Origin: CAVEFW01 sp964579575
GTDB lineage: Bacteria > Actinomycetota > Coriobacteriia > Coriobacteriales > Eggerthellaceae
Assembly (NCBI GenBank): GCA_964579575.1
Contig: CAZOGL010000031.1
Span: forward strand, 1 to 18,590
Length of the DNA: 18,590 bases
Direction: 5' to 3'
Made by a program: the position numbers and the translations under genes
The notes under the pieces: generated by a model
The model's database searches: none
Told to the model about the DNA's origin: nothing
Seen by the model: the letters and a program-made list of their open reading frames with translations, nothing else
In this document: positions 1 to 6,328 of the stretch, piece after piece
Layout: each line of letters begins with the position of its first letter
Position numbering within the stretch: the first letter of the stretch is position 1

Positions 1-56
1 TGTTCTTCTTCATCTTCGCCGGCCCGCAGGCCGTCAAGCAGAACTTCGGCAAGTAG
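1..56 (+). CDS. 3' end of an unidentified plus-strand gene (partial)
   Basis: A reading frame open at the left edge (codons in phase with position 3) ends at TAG 54-56. The visible C-terminus reads FFFIFAGPQAVKQNFGK. The Phe/Ile stretch could be the end of a last membrane helix followed by a short basic tail, as in many transporters, but 17 residues do not identify a family. Support that this is a real gene end: the codons are strongly GC-biased at the third position, and a perfect intrinsic terminator on the same strand follows about 110 bases later. It converges on the large minus-strand block. Confidence 0.6.
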   Translation, partial: FFFIFAGPQAVKQNFGK

Positions 57-166
57 TTTTCAAGTAGCTTTAATGCGCTTGGTTTAATGCACTTTAATGC
101 ACTTGAAACTTGCTTTATAGCGCGCGACAAGCGCTCCCCAGCTTGGTGTTAGCTCTAAGCAAGCGA

Positions 167-195
167 GACCCCCGACATCCGTCGGGGGTCTTTTT
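167..195 (+). terminator. Rho-independent terminator of the left-edge gene
   Basis: The perfect 10-bp stem GACCCCCGAC / GTCGGGGGTC (167-176 with 181-190) has an ATCC tetraloop and is followed directly by TTTTT (191-195). Orientation and position fit termination of the plus-strand gene that stops at 56. Confidence 0.92.
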
Positions 196-400
196 GGTTG
201 GGGGCCTTTTGGGTTTTTGGCTGGACGCCTTTTGGACCGGGGGCCTTTTGACGCCTTTTGGACCGGGGTTTATTGGGACCTTTGGGCGCCTTTTTGACCG
301 GGGGCCTTGTTTCGTTCGCACACCTTTTGAGTGCATTTTTTTGACCGTGGGCCTTTTGGGCCTTTTTGAAGGCTTTTAGAGGCGCTTTTTTGTCATGCAA
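196..400. repeat. Degenerate tandem repeats, G/C/T-rich, non-coding
   Basis: The strand is built of variations on GACGCCTTTTGGACCGGGG. Two perfect 19-nt copies lie at 224-242 and 250-268 (26-nt period). Weaker copies occur at about 286-304 and in 340-375, mixed with GGGCCTTTT blocks. Open frames across the repeat on both strands are low-complexity by-products of the skewed composition, with no credible start signals. Together with the sequence before and after it, this belongs to a gene-free stretch (57-695). The other things I could see there are the terminator at 167-195, the tRNA-like remnant, the second terminator and an IS end. Confidence 0.7.
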
Positions 401-447
401 AATAATTATATTTCTGCTTGGTTTTTAGCCAATTTTTAGCATGTCAA

Positions 448-535
448 CATAGAGTAAGCTCTAGGCTGGTAGAGCAGGAACCCCTCCTTGTAAACATACT
501 TGCCTTGCGTGGTATACGGAGTTTGATACCGGATT
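448..535 (+). pseudogene. Decayed tRNA-Thr-like sequence
   Basis: Positions 457-475 resemble a D-arm: GCTC and GAGC pair around a loop containing GGCTGGTA. Positions 487-493 read CTTGTAA, the anticodon loop of a tRNA-Thr with anticodon TGT. The 5' anticodon stem CCCTC (482-486) has no partner, because ACATA (494-498) follows where GAGGG is expected. The later segment GGAGTTTGATACC only loosely resembles a T-arm, and no 7-bp acceptor stem can be formed. So this is at best a remnant or recombination scar of a tRNA gene, not a working tRNA. A strong terminator lies just downstream. The resemblance could be accidental. Confidence 0.25.
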
Positions 536-544
536 TCACGTAAC

Positions 545-588
545 AGAAAGCGAACCAACTTCCAAGTGTTGGCTCGCTTTCTTCTTTT
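545..588 (+). terminator. Intrinsic terminator downstream of the tRNA-like remnant
   Basis: The 15-bp stem AGAAAGCGAACCAAC (545-559) with GTTGGCTCGCTTTCT (568-582) contains one A-C mismatch and encloses an 8-nt loop. It runs into the T-rich tract CTTCTTTT (581-588). On the opposite strand the mismatch becomes a G-U pair but the following tract is less U-rich. It could therefore also weakly stop the minus-strand block; the plus orientation fits better. Confidence 0.7.
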
Positions 589-655
589 ATGCCCTATTTG
601 TGTCCTATTTAGGGGGTGCGGTGGTTTTCTTGGACCGTTTCGGGTTAGGCAATCT

Positions 656-681
656 TGGAGTGGTCAAGCTAAATTGGACCA
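656..681. repeat. Probable terminal inverted repeat of an IS3-family element (one end only)
   Basis: The segment beginning TGGAGTGGTCAAGC and containing AATTGGACCA lies 14 nt beyond the transposase stop codon. It has the layout expected for an IS3-type terminal repeat (starting TG, with a TTGGACC core). The opposite end is missing from the window, so the repeat cannot be paired and its exact border is a guess. Confidence 0.4.
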
Positions 682-695
682 TCTCTTAAGCATTT

Positions 696-875
696 TTAAG
701 CGCTCTCGCGCTCGAACTCTGCCGGGGACTTGTGCCCCAACACGGAATGCGTCCTTTTCGTGTTGTAGTAGAGCTCGATATATTTGAATATGTTCTGCTT
801 GGCCTCCTCCCTCGTCTCGTAGTGCCTCCCGTTCACCAGCTCGCGCTTCAGCGTCTTGAAGAAGGGCTCATTGGC
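696..875 (-). pseudogene. 3' fragment of an IS3-family transposase (OrfB, DDE integrase)
   Basis: Minus-strand translation gives about 60 residues: ANEPFFKTLKRELVNG, then a segment containing YIELYYNTKRTHSVLGH, then KSPAEFERESA and a TAA stop (696-698). This is the conserved C-terminus of IS3/IS150-type OrfB transposases: the FFKTLKREL helix, the last acidic region, YYN-x-x-R-x-H and the P-x-E-F end. The first 80 percent of the protein, including the first two catalytic Asp residues, is absent. In the same frame, TAA at 876-878 lies immediately upstream, so the fragment cannot be translated from its original start. It is a dead remnant left at the distal end of the operon. Confidence 0.88.
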
Positions 876-935
876 TTATCTTGATATCAAGAACTCCACC
901 AGCACCACGACCACAAGGCCAATAAGGAATCCCAT
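876..935 (-). CDS. 19-aa hydrophobic small ORF at the distal end of the operon
   Basis: ATG at 935-933 opens MGFLIGLVVVVLVEFLISR, then TAA. The peptide is nearly one membrane helix with a single Glu near its end and a final Arg. The Shine-Dalgarno GGGGAG (complement of 941-946) lies 5 nt before the ATG and overlaps the end region of the 103-aa gene, whose stop is at 948-950, so coupled translation is plausible. The stop coincides with the join to the IS3 transposase remnant in the same frame. The peptide may therefore be the truncated N-terminus of a once longer membrane protein, or a genuine small membrane protein. No family is recognised. Confidence 0.4.
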   Translation of the reverse strand: MGFLIGLVVVVLVEFLISR

Positions 936-940
936 GGATG

Positions 941-946
941 CTCCCC
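941..946 (-). promoter_or_regulatory. Ribosome binding site of the 19-aa ORF
   Basis: GGGGAG on the minus strand lies 5 nt from the ATG and directly after the TAA of the preceding 103-aa gene. It is the main argument that the short ORF is translated. Confidence 0.5.
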
Positions 947-947
947 T

Positions 948-1259
948 TTACGCCTGGCGAAGGCCGACGGCGGCCAGCAGGGCCTGCAGGTTCACCACCT
1001 GCGTAAGCAGGAGCACCACGAACACGATGGTCAGAACCAGCCCAACGCCAATCCAGATGAAGTCGGTGATGACGCGGTTCTGGATGGAAGGCGTGCCCTT
1101 CTTGTTGGCGCCGATAACGATATAGAGCGCGATGGCGGCGATGAAGCCCACCACCGGGATGAAGTACAACAGCTTGATAAGGTCGTACAGAACCCAATCG
1201 GCCACCGAAACCGTGGCGCACTCGCCGTTCTTGTACGCGAGCTTCTCGTTTTCGAACAT
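948..1259 (-). CDS. Small two-helix membrane protein, function unknown
   Basis: A 103-residue protein with a short polar N-terminus (MFENEKLAYKNGE) and two clear hydrophobic segments at about residues 28-50 (LIKLLYFIPVVGFIAAIALY region) and 66-88 (DFIWIGVGLVLTIVFVVLLL region). A basic/polar loop (ANKKGTPSIQNR) joins them. The start ATG at 1259 is preceded by AAGGGA at 6 nt, and the upstream gene stops 12 nt before it, so it sits firmly in the operon. No catalytic motif is visible. Its position after a MoxR-DUF58-TgpA-like set suggests an accessory subunit of that membrane module, which is inference from context only. The loop charge suggests a cytoplasmic hairpin loop with both ends outside, but topology is uncertain. 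Confidence 0.85.
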   Translation of the reverse strand: MFENEKLAYKNGECATVSVADWVLYDLIKLLYFIPVVGFIAAIALYIVIGANKKGTPSIQNRVITDFIWIGVGLVLTIVFVVLLLTQVVNLQALLAAVGLRQA

Positions 1260-1271
1260 GTTGATTCCCTT

Positions 1272-2669
1272 CTAAATCCGCCAGAACTTGCCCAATATCC
1301 ATTTGGGCCAGCCCACATACTCCCGCGCGTTGCGGAAGAACTGTCCGTAATACGCGATTACCTGGTCGAAATCTTCCTGCGAGACGTCCAACCCGCCCCA
1401 GGTCGCATCCATGTACAAACCGGTTATCTGCGCAAACGTCACGCCACCGGTTCCCTTCTCGAACGGCTCGAGCGCCTCTTCGAAGCCGAGCGCGAACTCC
1501 AACGGGGTTAGCGCATCGGGCTTTCTTATCTTCATGCGGGCAAAGCGCCCCATGAAGAACGCGTACAACTGTGCCGTCTGTTGCGCCAAAGGCAGGCCCG
1601 CCATGCGCTTCAGGCGCAGCTTCCTGCGATAGCGCTGGAACAGGATGGCCGCAACGATAAGGGCCACCACCGCAAGGGCGATGAGTATCTGCATGATGGT
1701 AATGATGAGGTAGGTTACCTCTTGGCGCGACTCGTCGGAGCTGTCATCGGAATAGCCCATCACCTGCTGCACAATGGCACCGATAGGGCTTTCCAGCAGG
1801 CCCTCGCCCGAGAGCAGGCCGGTGCCGGAGCCCTGGGCGTCTTGGTTGGTGGAACCTTGCTCGTCGTTGGTCTGGTCCGATGTCTGGTCGTTCTCCGAGT
1901 CCTTGTCGGAGTACGACAAGTCGTGTTCCTCCACGGGCGCGGCGGCACGATGCTCGAACGGGCGGATATCGGGGGTGGTGAGACCCAGCCCGTTGATGAT
2001 GCCGGCGAACACGCCCAAGCCAACGAGCACGCACACCAGCGAGAGCACCGCCGAGTACCCCAGCATCCCCGCGAACGAGGTCTTCTTCACGCGGGCAGCG
2101 GAATACACCGACTGCTTGTAGGTCTGGTAGCAGAACAGCGCCACCACGGCGCCCAAGAACACCATGGTTGCCGGTATGCCCGACTGCGCCGTAAGGAAGT
2201 CGCGGTACAGGTACTGCACCGCACCGCAGGCGAAGGCACCCAGCACCAGACCAACCACCAGGCCGGCCGTGCGCCGCGTGAGCAGGAAGGTGAGCACAGT
2301 GACCGCAATGGCCACCAGGGCGAACACCGTGTAATTGCCGGCAGAGTCGTTGATGGCGCCGTCGACGAACAGGGCCCCGTCAGGCGATGCCGCTGTGGCG
2401 ATGCCCAGCACCGCCAGCGAAACCACCACGGTGGCGCCCGCAGAGTACGGCACTGCGCGCTTGCTCCACGAGCCGGCGTACAGGCACAACAGCACTGGAA
2501 AGGCGATGAGCGCGATAATCCCCACGTTGCCGCGGTAATCGGGCGCGCTGTTGAAGGCGTAGGAAACCACGAACGTCAGCGCCGCCGCGGCAACAAGCAC
2601 CAGCAGGAAGTCGGGGCCGTTGGAGCGCAGGAACGAATCGGCGCGCTTGCTTGAAACAGAGAATACCAT
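1272..2669 (-). CDS. TgpA-like multi-TM protein with DUF4129-like tail, lacking the transglutaminase core
   Basis: A 465-aa integral membrane protein. About seven hydrophobic segments fill residues 20-227 (roughly 20-40, 47-64, 76-94, 113-131, 134-152, 164-181, 203-227). A polar extracytoplasmic stretch follows (about 230-317, rich in Asp, Ser, Gln, Asn and Gly), then one more helix (318-343) and a cytoplasmic tail. The tail (360-447: LTPLEFALGF, ITGLYMDATWGGLDVSQEDF) resembles the DUF4129 segment that ends TgpA-type transglutaminase proteins. In TgpA proteins the loop before the last helix carries a papain-like transglutaminase domain with Cys-His-Asp. Here that loop is only about 90 residues of low complexity, with no Cys and a single isolated His pair, so no such enzyme is present. 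The start abuts the DUF58 gene (TAG then ATG), with GGAGG-like sequence upstream. MoxR-DUF58-TgpA gene sets are common, which supports the assignment. Confidence 0.82.
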   Translation of the reverse strand: MVFSVSSKRADSFLRSNGPDFLLVLVAAAALTFVVSYAFNSAPDYRGNVGIIALIAFPVLLCLYAGSWSKRAVPYSAGATVVVSLAVLGIATAASPDGALFVDGAINDSAGNYTVFALVAIAVTVLTFLLTRRTAGLVVGLVLGAFACGAVQYLYRDFLTAQSGIPATMVFLGAVVALFCYQTYKQSVYSAARVKKTSFAGMLGYSAVLSLVCVLVGLGVFAGIINGLGLTTPDIRPFEHRAAAPVEEHDLSYSDKDSENDQTSDQTNDEQGSTNQDAQGSGTGLLSGEGLLESPIGAIVQQVMGYSDDSSDESRQEVTYLIITIMQILIALAVVALIVAAILFQRYRRKLRLKRMAGLPLAQQTAQLYAFFMGRFARMKIRKPDALTPLEFALGFEEALEPFEKGTGGVTFAQITGLYMDATWGGLDVSQEDFDQVIAYYGQFFRNAREYVGWPKWILGKFWRI

Positions 2670-4502
2670 CTACCTCGCCTCCCCTATCTCGGTGGATTCG
2701 GCCAGGATGCGGTAGCCCACCGAGGCGTTGTCCAAACGCGCGAACGGCGCGGCCCATATCTCACGGTCACGCTGCTCCATGCGCTTGGGCACGACGGCGA
2801 ACAGCACAGGCGCATGCTTGAGCTCCTTGGCCGATATCAGGGCTGTGAGCAAATCGGCCTGAGGGTTTGCCGAGCACACCACCAAGTTGCCCTGCGAACG
2901 CTTGGAGCCCGCCAGACGCTTCACCAGATCGAGCGCCTCGGTGCGATGCTCCTCGTCGTCGCTGAACAGGGGCATGTCGGCGATCATGGCAGGCATCTCG
3001 GCCTCGGTGATTCCCGGCTTGTTCCATATGCGGCCGTTGCGGTCTACCCAATGCAGCTGCACATCGATGCCGTGCTCGCGGGCGTAGCGGGCCACCGAAA
3101 GGCCCGTTTCCACCACGCAGTCAAACATGCCCATCATCTCGTCGGGAGTGCGCTTGGGGCCGGTGAAGTCGAGCACCACATCGACACCCATGTTGGTGTA
3201 GGCCTCGTAGATGCGCGTGTAGTACTTGCGCTGCTTGGCCGAGAGCTTCCAGTGGATGGTCTTCAACGGGTCGCCCTTCACATACTCGCGCACCCCGGCG
3301 TAGTTGGTGGAATCTGCCAACACCGTGCGCTTAGCACGGGTGGTATCGGTGATGGCCTCGTTGGAAAGCTGCAGGCTGCCCATCTCAACCAGCTGGGGCG
3401 TTACCTGCACCAAAGTGCGCTTGGGTGCTTTGATGGTGAAGCTGAACAGGCGCAGGAAATCGGTGACGGTAACACTGTCGAGCCCGGCGCGGTACACGCC
3501 GATGTGCTCGAAACGTGTGCTGAAGCCCATCTCGTATTCCTCGAACGGGCACAGCGCCAACGTGGTGGTGTTGGCACCGGCACGGTTGCCGAACAGGTCG
3601 GTGACGAAGAAGTGGGCCTCAATACGGGTGAAGAACAGCGGGCACGTGTTGCGCAAGCGCACCGCGAAGCGCACCGTGCGCCCACGCTGGCAGCTGTTTA
3701 CCTCGGCCGCTTCCTCCATAACCAGGCTGCGGCGCAGCACCTGCACGTAGGCAAACGCCAGCACGATTGCGGTGGCACAGCACACGAACGGCAGCCAGCC
3801 GATGGCGGTTGCGTGGTAGTCGGCGTCGCCCACGGCAAGCGCAAGCACCAACGTGATGGCAAGCACGGCAACGCAGGCCACGACCTTGCCCACCAGTGCG
3901 CGGCGGGCCTTCTTGGCCTCGGCCTTCGTGCGCTTCCATTGCGGGTTGGGAACCCCCTTGTCGGAAACAGGAGCCTCTTCCTTTTTAGCGAACAAGCCCG
4001 CAGTCCTGGCAGCACCGCCCTTGCCCTGCCCGGCTTCGGTCTTGGCGCCCTTAGCAGCAGAAGGCTTTGCGCCAGCAGCGGGCTTCGGCCGGGCGGCCGT
4101 TTTGCCAGAGGCCTTAGCCGCCCTGGCCGAAGCGGTTTTCGCATCAGCGGCGGGCTTCGCACCGGCACCGCCCTTCGCAGACGCGGCGGGCTTTGCGCCA
4201 GCACCCTTCGCAGACGCGGCAGACGCAGCGGCTGCAGCCTTAGGCTCTACGGCAGCAACCGATCCCTGGGCCTTTTGACCAGCGGCGGCCTTCGGGGCAG
4301 CGCCCTGCGCCGTCTTCGACGCCGCCCCAGCGCTTGCGGCCTTCTTGGGCGCAGCAGGCCCCCCACCCTTGCGCGGTGGGCGAACTTTGCCCGCTGGCGG
4401 CCGCGGGCTGGCGCCTGCAGCACCCGCAGGCCGGGACGAGCCGGCCCTGCGCGGTGGCCGGGGGCTGGCGCCCGCAGGCTTGTTGTTGGGTTGATTCGAC
4501 AT
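2670..4502 (-). CDS. DUF58-family membrane protein with long Ala/Lys/Pro-rich N-terminal tail
   Basis: A 610-aa protein. Residues 1-200 are low complexity (Ala, Lys, Pro, Gly; strongly basic, resembling histone H1 tails), with repeated AKPAA/AKGA units. Two adjacent membrane helices follow (about 205-224 and 234-256). A beta-rich segment then leads to the DUF58 signature at about 400-433 (YAGVREYVKGDPLKTIHWK and SAKQRKYYTRIYEA). The remaining C-terminal part looks like the vWA-like fold often joined to DUF58 (VVLDFTGP as a degenerate first strand), without a complete metal-ion site that I can recognise. DUF58 proteins are usually partners of MoxR ATPases, and the MoxR gene is directly upstream (14 nt between the genes). 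Typical family members are about 300-430 aa, so the basic tail is the unusual part. It should be cytoplasmic by the positive-inside rule. Confidence 0.93.
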   Translation of the reverse strand: MSNQPNNKPAGASPRPPRRAGSSRPAGAAGASPRPPAGKVRPPRKGGGPAAPKKAASAGAASKTAQGAAPKAAAGQKAQGSVAAVEPKAAAAASAASAKGAGAKPAASAKGGAGAKPAADAKTASARAAKASGKTAARPKPAAGAKPSAAKGAKTEAGQGKGGAARTAGLFAKKEEAPVSDKGVPNPQWKRTKAEAKKARRALVGKVVACVAVLAITLVLALAVGDADYHATAIGWLPFVCCATAIVLAFAYVQVLRRSLVMEEAAEVNSCQRGRTVRFAVRLRNTCPLFFTRIEAHFFVTDLFGNRAGANTTTLALCPFEEYEMGFSTRFEHIGVYRAGLDSVTVTDFLRLFSFTIKAPKRTLVQVTPQLVEMGSLQLSNEAITDTTRAKRTVLADSTNYAGVREYVKGDPLKTIHWKLSAKQRKYYTRIYEAYTNMGVDVVLDFTGPKRTPDEMMGMFDCVVETGLSVARYAREHGIDVQLHWVDRNGRIWNKPGITEAEMPAMIADMPLFSDDEEHRTEALDLVKRLAGSKRSQGNLVVCSANPQADLLTALISAKELKHAPVLFAVVPKRMEQRDREIWAAPFARLDNASVGYRILAESTEIGEAR

Positions 4503-4517
4503 AGCTCAGGCGCCTCT

Positions 4518-5483
4518 TTACGCCTGGGCTGCGGTTGCGTTGGGAATGGCCACCGATTCCACGATGGAGTTGATAACGTCTTCAGCTGTGCGCCCCTCGC
4601 TGTACGTGCTGCTCTTCAGCGAGATGCGGTGTGCCAGCACGTACGGTGCCAGATACTTGATGTCGTCGGGCATCACGTAGGTGCGGCCGCGCAGAAGGGC
4701 GTTCGCCTGCGCCATGCGCACCAGGGCGATGGAGCCACGGGGGCTGGCGCCCAGCACCGTTTCCTCGGAATTGCGCGTTGCAGTGGCAATCATCACGGCA
4801 TACTGCGCCGCTTCCTGCGAAACTGTTACCTGGCGCGCCAGGTCGATGCACTCCACCACCTGCTGGCCGGAGACGACCGGCGCCAGCGCCGCCTTCGCCT
4901 CGTCCACGCCCAGAACCACGCTCACCTCTTCAGCCATGCTGGCATAGCCCAAGGAAAGCTTCATCATGAAGCGGTCCATCTGCGCCTCGGGCAGGTCGAA
5001 GGTGCCCATCTGCTCGATGGGGTTCTGCGTTGCCAGAACGATGAACGGGTCCTCCAGCTTGTAGGTGTTGCCGTCCACGGTAACCTGTCGCTCTTCCATG
5101 GCCTCCAGCAGCGCCGCCTGCGCCTTGGCGGGAGCGCGGTTGATCTCGTCGGCCAGCACGATGTTGCCCATGATGGCGCCGGGGTGGAACTCGAACCTCT
5201 TGGTTTCCTCGTTGTAGATCGAAGTGCCCGTGATATCGGTGGGCATGAGGTCGGGGTTGAACTGGATGCGCCGGAAAGTGGAGTCGATGCTCTTGGCCAG
5301 CGCCAGCGCCAGCGAGGTCTTGCCCGTGCCCGGGTAGTCTTCCAGCAACACGTGGCCGCGCGCAACCAGCGCCAGCGTTACAAGCTCCACCTGCTCGCGC
5401 TTGCCCACGATAACGGTTTCCACGTTGTTCACGATGCGCTCCAAGGTTTCCTTTGCCTTGGTGGCCTGGGACTGATCGATCAT
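4518..5483 (-). CDS. MoxR-family AAA+ ATPase
   Basis: A 321-aa protein of normal family length. The Walker A region is DYPGTGKTS (residues 49-57, Lys55). Walker B is NIVLADEINRAPAKAQ (107-122), and its DE is followed by the NRAPxKxQxxLLEAMEE block that is diagnostic for MoxR. Sensor 1 is ATQNPIEQMGTFDLPEAQMDRF within 151-172, with Asn154; the C-terminal lid helices contain the usual SPRG motif. MoxR proteins act as ATP-driven chaperones or remodellers of membrane or cofactor-containing complexes, generally with a vWA or DUF58 partner, which here is the next gene. The ATG at 5483 has AGAAAGGA 7 nt upstream, a good ribosome binding site. A 41-nt gap with a small hairpin separates it from the ABC ATPase gene, so it may be partly uncoupled from the transporter genes. 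Confidence 0.96.
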   Translation of the reverse strand: MIDQSQATKAKETLERIVNNVETVIVGKREQVELVTLALVARGHVLLEDYPGTGKTSLALALAKSIDSTFRRIQFNPDLMPTDITGTSIYNEETKRFEFHPGAIMGNIVLADEINRAPAKAQAALLEAMEERQVTVDGNTYKLEDPFIVLATQNPIEQMGTFDLPEAQMDRFMMKLSLGYASMAEEVSVVLGVDEAKAALAPVVSGQQVVECIDLARQVTVSQEAAQYAVMIATATRNSEETVLGASPRGSIALVRMAQANALLRGRTYVMPDDIKYLAPYVLAHRISLKSSTYSEGRTAEDVINSIVESVAIPNATAAQA

Positions 5484-5501
5484 TGCATATCCTTTCTATC
5501 G

Positions 5502-5514
5502 CGGGCTTCGCCCG
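5502..5514 (-). other. Small hairpin between the ABC ATPase and MoxR genes
   Basis: CGGGC and GCCCG form a 5-bp stem with a 3-nt loop, just upstream of the MoxR ribosome binding site. There is no T-tract, so it is not a classical terminator. It could tune processing or translation between the two halves of the operon, but it is short and may be incidental. Confidence 0.35.
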
Positions 5515-5524
5515 AATTATCGCT

Positions 5525-6328
5525 TTACTTCTCGCATTCAAGCCCGCCGAACTCGGGGGCGCACATGCGCATGTACTCTTGGTTGTCGTGCACGAACTCC
5601 ACCAGCTTCACGTTGATGCCGTAGGCGTCCTTGATGTTTTGCCGGGTGATGATGTCCATGGCAGATCCGAACCTCATGGGGAAAGCACGCGTGAACAGCG
5701 CCACGTTCGCGCCCGTCATGAAGGCGTGGTCGGGGTTGTGGGTGATCATCACCACCGCGTAGCCCTGGGCCGCCAGCTGACGCACCTTGCCGATAACGCG
5801 CACCGCGTTGCCGTAGTCCAACGCCGCCGTGGGCTCGTCCAAGATGAGCATCTTAGGCTGCTGGGCAAGGGCACGCGCGAACATGACCATCTGCAGCTCG
5901 CCGCCCGATATATCGGAATAGGGCATATCGCGCAGATGCCATATGCCCATGGCCTGCATGGCGTTCTCTACGATGTTGTGGTCTTCTTCGGTGGGCACGC
6001 CGCCACGGCGCACCTTGGAAACGCGGCCCAGCATGACCACGTCCTTCACCTGGAAGGGAAACGGCCGCTCGTGCCCCTGCGCCACATAGGCGATGACGGA
6101 GGAAAGCTTCGAGGCGCTCCATTTGGTGATGTCGTCGCCGTTGTAGGTGATGGACCCACCCAGCGCCGGCATCATCCCCAGGATGGTTTTCACCAGCGTG
6201 GTCTTGCCGCAGCCGTTGGGGCCCAGGATGCAGCACACCTGCCCGCCCTCGACGCTGAAGTTCACGTTCTTCTGGATGGGCTTTCCGGCCTCGTAGCCCA
6301 CAGCCACATCGGTTAGTTGCAGTCTCAT
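5525..6328 (-). CDS. ABC transporter ATPase, iron-chelate/heme/cobalamin importer type (FecE/BtuD/FhuC-like)
   Basis: A 267-aa ATP-binding subunit that should drive the two FecCD-type permeases encoded just upstream. Visible motifs are Walker A GPNGCGKT (36-43), Q-loop YVAQGHERPFPF (Gln84), signature ISGGELQ (140-146; the usual LSGGQ is changed to ISGGE), Walker B MLILDEPTAALD (160-171) and H-loop ITHNPDHA (His197). The length fits the family. The C-terminal tail holds two Cys (256 and 265) around an EFGGLE segment, which is unusual but unexplained. The gene starts at the base after the permease stop codon (TAG then ATG), showing tight coupling. The substrate cannot be told from sequence: siderophore, heme and cobalamin are all possible for this family. 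Confidence 0.96.
   Translation of the reverse strand: MRLQLTDVAVGYEAGKPIQKNVNFSVEGGQVCCILGPNGCGKTTLVKTILGMMPALGGSITYNGDDITKWSASKLSSVIAYVAQGHERPFPFQVKDVVMLGRVSKVRRGGVPTEEDHNIVENAMQAMGIWHLRDMPYSDISGGELQMVMFARALAQQPKMLILDEPTAALDYGNAVRVIGKVRQLAAQGYAVVMITHNPDHAFMTGANVALFTRAFPMRFGSAMDIITRQNIKDAYGINVKLVEFVHDNQEYMRMCAPEFGGLECEK

Noticed and set aside
110..400. Short open frames on both strands in the left repeat region
   Set aside because: They are produced by the repetitive low-complexity sequence, with no ribosome binding site, no domain, and an overlap with a terminator.
196..400. Possible CRISPR array
   Set aside because: The units are adjacent, imperfect and have no unique spacers of constant length.
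448..535. A functional tRNA-Thr gene
   Set aside because: The anticodon stem and acceptor stem cannot be paired and the T-arm is degenerate; only a remnant is plausible.
1581..2654. A 357-codon open frame on the plus strand
   Set aside because: It is antisense to the TgpA-like membrane protein gene. The composition is extreme (His, Arg, Gln, Gly) without any domain or good start signal.
1272..2669. Active transglutaminase annotation for the TgpA-like protein
   Set aside because: No Cys-His-Asp set occurs in the extracytoplasmic segment, which is short and low complexity.
2814..5624. A 936-codon open frame on the plus strand
   Set aside because: It is antisense to the DUF58 and MoxR genes, whose products carry clear family motifs. 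The plus-strand product is a His/Arg/Gln/Ala-rich mix with no recognisable domain, as expected from a high-GC antisense frame.
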